From contig CACRSC010000009.1 of the NCBI GenBank assembly GCA_902651635.1, forward strand, positions 235,348-268,612: 33,265 bases of DNA, in the 5' to 3' direction. The stretch is from Mastigamoeba balamuthi (Eukaryota > Evosea > Mastigamoebida > Mastigamoebidae). Both the position numbers and the translations under genes were made by a program. Below are positions 29,466 through 33,265 of this stretch, in pieces; the stretch's first letter is position 1; each line of letters opens with the position of its first letter. Under the pieces are notes generated by a model. That model saw nothing but the letters and a program-made list of their open reading frames with translations, was not told where the DNA came from and ran no database searches.

Positions 29466-29582
29466 GAGAGGTGGTCGACCCACCCCGCACTTCACTGGCA
29501 GATTTGTAAACGGCGTTAACCGAGATTGTCCCCACTAGTTTGTTGTAGTCAATTCGGTCGAGTTGCATTCTCAACGATCGGA
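29466..29582 (+). promoter_or_regulatory. Conserved upstream module of Sib-like 3
   Basis: GAGAGGTGGTCGACC and CACCCCGCACTTC (29466-29493) are followed by GATTTGTAAACGG (29501-29513) and GAGTTGCAT (29560-29568), 14 bases before the ATG at 29583. Sequence between the motifs differs from the other two copies, which suggests the motifs themselves are under constraint. Confidence 0.45.
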
Positions 29583-32361
29583 ATGAGCCGCATACTCGCG
29601 ATCGCGCTCCTCCTCAGCGCCGGGGCATTTGCCTCGACAACGTTCTATGCGTTCACCGCGAACATAGTCATCAGCGGTGACCCAGACATCTCGGTCAGTA
29701 GCATTCCGGCCAAGTACCTTTTTGGGGGGTCTCCCCGAGTTCACCCCGCACGCGAAAATGACATCGGTTTCTCTGCTTTCACAACTGATGCCAGGGACCC
29801 ACGAGTGATCTCCCCCAGTTTGTGAATGAATCACACTGGTTGCGCGTCTGTATTTGAGAAGCCCCTTGTTCTCACAGCTTTTGGCAGGGCGCACTGGTGG
29901 GGACGATCGTCTACCAGTACGACCCCAGCGGGAAGGGCAGCTACCGCAAGATGAAGTTCACCCTCCCCGACAGCTCCAACACCACCACCGCCGTCTTCAC
30001 CGAGATCGTCAACTACACCGAGGGCACCAAGTTCCTCTCATGCCCCAGCACCTGCACCGCCGAGATGTGGTCCTACGACATCGACCAGCTCTTCCCCCTC
30101 TCTGGCGAGTCCGCCGGTGGCACCTACTCGCGCACGGCGTCGTCGGCAGAGGTCATCAACGGCATCACGTTCAGCTCGAGCGGCGTCGTGAGCACCGCGA
30201 CGTACAGCAGCGGCAAGAAGGTGACGTTCACCAACGTGGTCACGTCCAGCAGCGCGTACGCGGACTCGGTGTTCGACTACTCAAGCTGGGGCTGTCCGGA
30301 GCGCTCCTGCAACATCATCCTCGACCTCATCCTGAGTAAGTGCCACCAAGAACTCGTGTCTTCTCAAGAACTCAATATGTCCCTTGACAGTCCTCGATGA
30401 CTCGGGGTCGATTGACACCGCCAGCTGGAATTCCCTCAAGGCGTTCGCCATAGCCGTCGGCCAGTCGTTTACGCTGTCTGCTGATGCAACCAATCTCGGA
30501 GTGGTTCTGTTCTCCACCGACGCGAGAGATGTATTCACGCTGACCTACAATGAGGACGTGGTCAACAAGTCGCTCCACAACCTCACGCACGAGGGTGGCT
30601 CCACTTGCATCGGGTGTGCCATCAGCGTGGCATATTACCAGCTCGCAGTGAGCTCCCTATATGTTCAAAAGATGATGTAACTGACCCGGGGTTGGGTGAT
30701 ACAGCATCGGAAAGCAACGAGGCTGGCCCTCGACCCCAAGATGGTGGTGATCACAGTCACCGACGGTGGAAACAACCACGCTCCGGATAGAAACTACCCA
30801 GAGCGGTACCTTGCGCAAGCCCTCAAGAATATTACAGGGTCTTACAGCGACGCGCTGTTCATGGTCGTCTCAGTCGACACCCATGACTCCAATTCGGCGG
30901 TGATCAATCAACTCGCCACCAACAGCTCGTACATCTTCCCCGTGAGTGGGTACACGGCGTTGATGACAATCCTCGATTCACTCATCACTGCCACCTGCCA
31001 AGGTGTGTCCGTCGGGGCATCAGTATCAATTTCTCACGCTGAGATGTAGACTACCCGTCGAGCCCCTGTGGAGTCGCGTGCGAGGGCTTCTGCGCCTGCG
31101 GAGAGTGCAGGTGCCCCAACTCGTGCCCCGACGACGACAAGTGCGTCACGTCCTCCTGCAGCACCAAGAGCGGCGTCACGGGGTGCCACAGCACCGCCAT
31201 CACCTACGACGACAGCAACGCCTGCACCGTCGACGCCTGCGACTCCACCACGGGCATCTCGCACACCACACGGGTCTGCCCGTCCTCGGACCTCTGCACG
31301 CTGGGCCTGTGCGACACCACGACGGGATGCTACACGGAGCCCGTCGACTGCACAGGCAACACCACGTGCTCCAACTACCACTGCGACACGACGACCGGGT
31401 CCTGCGTGGCGGACGCCAACTCGTGCTGTGGCGACGATGCCACGCACTGCACCACGGCCTCCAAGTGCAACATCACGTCGTGTGTGATGTCTGGCGGCGA
31501 GCCCACGTGCGCGGGGACCACTCTCAGGTGCACAGACACTGTCTGCTCGACTGCCAGCTGTGATTCCAGCACAGGAGACTGCACGTACACCCCGAGGACA
31601 TGCGACGACGTGCGTGCCGTTCTTGTGCCTCTAAAAATCTAGCTCATGTGCAGCGCACGTACAGAACAACTTCTGCACGGTCGACTCATGTGACACGTCT
31701 GCCAGCAGCTCGGGCACGGCTTGCGTGCATACAGCCAAAACGTGCGACGACTCGGATCCCTGCACCGTCGACAGCTGCGCTGGCAACAGCTGCGTCCACA
31801 CAGGTGACCTCTCTGTCTCACTCCCCCATCTTCAGACTGCCGTGTGGTTGCTGATGCCCTCTTCACCCGATCTCCGCAGACTTGTGTGACGATGGCCTGC
31901 GCTGTACCACTGACTACTGCAGCTCCTCGTCTGACCTCAAGAGCGCGACGTGCAAGCACGTGCTGATCGACTGCAGTGACTATAACTTCACGGAGGGCAG
32001 CGGGAGCGAGTGGACGTGCAAGCAGTACACGTGCACCGAGAACGGGACGGACCTGTGCTTCGTGGAGACGATCGTCTCGGACTCGAGCAACCCGTGCGAC
32101 AAGTGCCGCAACACGACCTCCACGACGAGGTGCATCGGGGGCCTGACCGTCGCCGCAGCCAGCGCCATCATCGGCGCCGCGGCCATCGCCGGCATCGTCG
32201 TCGCGTGCGTCGTGGGGTTCCTGATCTTCAGCGCGGTCAGCGCGTTCGGGACGTACAAGCTCGTGCAGATGAGCAGGGCCGGGGCCAACATGGGGGCGCA
32301 CAACAACCCCATGTACAAGCCGTCCGACTCGGAGGCCGTCAACCCGGCATACTCGACCTAA
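29583..32361 (+). CDS. Sib-like (integrin-beta-like) adhesion receptor 3, intact
   Basis: Exons 29583-29693, 29888-30335, 30391-30647, 30705-31002, 31050-31609, 31665-31803 and 31880-32361 join in frame to 764 aa ending TAA. Introns are 194, 55, 57, 47, 55 and 76 nt, at the same positions and phases as in the other copies. The design matches copy 2: signal peptide, beta-rich domain, VWA with DDSGS and TDGG, CTDC-type repeats, Gly-rich helix, and a tail with NPMY and NPAY. Exon 2 and the Cys-rich exon are almost identical to the other copies. The VWA part from exons 3 and 4 is clearly diverged: KAFAIAVGQSFTLSADATN, then PDRNYPERYLAQALKNITG replaces the region after TDGGNN. The ligand-facing surface may therefore differ. 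Confidence 0.87.
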
Positions 32362-32828
32362 GGGAGGCTAGTCGGAGGAGCCCCCGGGGTCTGTATGTGC
32401 AAATACTCGAGAAAGCACGCAGGGCATTCCTCAGGCGCAGCACACGCCGGTCACACAATACACTGCAGAGCTTCTGCCTGTTTCACGCTGCACGAGGGCA
32501 GTCGATTGGGGGGCTCTGTTGGCAACGAAGTGAGCCGTTAAGTGAACTCCGACCGCGTTGGACAGGGGTGATGACTGTGTGGGCCGAGCCGAGGTGGCTT
32601 GTGGAGCAGACAAACAAGGCGAGCTGCAGGGCATGGAGAGTCATACGAGAGCAGCCTGTACGCCTGCGGGGGCGGGGCTGTTGGCTGACACCGCCATGGC
32701 GGCCCCTCTGCAGGAGCACCAGTAGTGGGAGGAGGAGGCCAGGGAGAGGTGTGCGTGTGAGAGGCGGAGATGTTCTTCGCGTTACTTCGTGAGGACAGAG
32801 CGAAAATGATCGCCGCTGTCCCCGCGGG
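32362..32828. other. Downstream spacer of Sib-like 3
   Basis: I find no gene or repeat. Several frames are open for 60-140 codons but look like by-products of high GC. The last eight bases, CCCGCGGG (32821-32828), directly abut the possible hAT terminus and could be one copy of its target-site duplication. Confidence 0.4.
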
Positions 32829-33010
32829 TAGGGCTGCCGACGAGTATACTTGTCCGAGTACTCGTACTCGGAGACAAAAAGTGGGACGAGTACTCGTCAC
32901 TACTCGTAACTACTCGTCATTTGAATTGAATCTCGAAATGCCAATTGTATCTGATAACCCACAGATTTTCGTGACGTTGGCGATTTTTGAGTCTCTTTTA
33001 CTCCGGACCG

Positions 33011-33265
33011 ATGGCGCAACGGTCTCTCCCCCCCGCCAATGGGCCGCTCCAAGTGCCTCCTCTTGCTCCACCACCTCTAGCAGCCGCCCACGCTCCCACC
33101 CTACCTACAAGGTGCGAGATTAACCCTTTTTATCTTTTTATTGGCCTCACTGGTGTCTCCCTTCCTGTGTGTGTCTACCCCCGTGTGTTCTACATCGTCC
33201 TGGCCATGCTGCCCGTGTTCTACGACGTCCTGGACGTGCTGCACGTGTTCTACGTCGTCCTGGCC
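33011..33265 (+). CDS. 5' end of an unidentified ORF, runs off the window
   Basis: ATG at 33011 opens 85 codons with no stop before the window ends. The first 35 residues are Pro/Ala/Leu-rich (MAQRSLPPANGPLQVPP...). The last 27 come from a 30-bp tandem repeat. An AAG|GTGCGAG splice-donor-like site at 33110-33112 means the coding exon could instead end there. It lies inside the possible hAT element and could be the start of its transposase gene, but no BED finger or transposase motif is visible. Confidence 0.25.
   Translation, partial: MAQRSLPPANGPLQVPPLAPPPLAAAHAPTLPTRCEINPFYLFIGLTGVSLPVCVYPRVFYIVLAMLPVFYDVLDVLHVFYVVLA
33185..33265 (+). repeat. 30-bp tandem repeat (minisatellite), truncated by window end
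   Basis: Units start at 33185, 33215 and 33245 with GTGTTCTAC, followed by a variable codon, then GTCCTGG. The first two are complete and the third is cut by the window edge. In the frame open from 33011 each unit would encode VFYxVLxxLx. Confidence 0.7.

Larger units (their letters stand above)
32829..33265 (+). mobile_element. Possible left end of a hAT-type DNA transposon (partial)
   Basis: TAGGGCTGCCGACGAGTA at 32829 resembles the ends of hAT elements, which often begin TAGGGCTG or CAGGGCTG. It is followed by several ACTCGT/ACGAGT copies within 90 bases, including the palindrome ACGAGTACTCGT, as in hAT subterminal repeats. The preceding CCCGCGGG has the 8-bp length of hAT target duplications. 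Composition shifts to AT-rich for about 130 bases. The right end and any transposase lie beyond the window, so the call rests on the terminus alone. Confidence 0.4.

Noticed and set aside
33185-33265. CRISPR-like array at the window end
   Set aside because: The 30-bp units are directly adjacent without spacers, in a eukaryotic context; this is a minisatellite.

Overview
The window is nuclear DNA from a GC-rich, intron-bearing eukaryote. Genes sit on both strands and are cut by many very short GT-AG introns (about 32-210 nt). The gene set points to an amoebozoan. It has three integrin-beta-like 'Sib' adhesion receptors built from VWA, CTDC-type cysteine repeats and an NPxY tail, of the kind known from Dictyostelium. 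It also has a transmembrane TKL-type receptor kinase whose layout recalls the Entamoeba TMK family. An archamoeba such as Mastigamoeba would fit, but the species is inferred and not proven.

Layout. 1-640: an AT-rich island holding the last codons of an unidentified Ser/Pro/Ala-rich ORF. 640-3200: a modular repeat cluster with two plus-strand tRNA-like Pol III elements, repeated short blocks, and two minus-strand ORFs (ARM-like and coiled-coil) with related 5' ends. 3839-5337 (-): a sterol delta-7 reductase (DHCR7), divergent from 5639-8427 (+), a USP37-like deubiquitinase with PH-like, UIM and USP regions. 8624-10234 (+): a three-TIG-domain protein with a possible N-myristoylation site. 11031-15567 (+): VPS8, the CORVET tethering subunit. 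15682-16548 (-): an unrecognised four-exon gene. 16899-17469 (+): PP1 inhibitor-3 (PPP1R11/YPI1). 17675-21201 (-): the receptor kinase. 21651-24420, 26067-28753 and 29583-32361 (+): three tandem Sib-like receptors with the same seven-exon structure. From about 32829 to the end: what looks like the left end of a hAT-type transposon, then a 30-bp minisatellite that runs off the window.

The left half holds housekeeping functions (sterol synthesis, deubiquitination, endosomal tethering, PP1 control). The right half is a surface-receptor locus: a receptor kinase fires divergently from the first of three adhesion receptors. The duplication that made the second receptor also copied the intergenic promoter DNA next to the kinase start.

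Three genes need one missing base to stay in frame (VPS8 RING, kinase activation segment, first Sib copy). These may be assembly indels or real lesions; sequence alone cannot decide.
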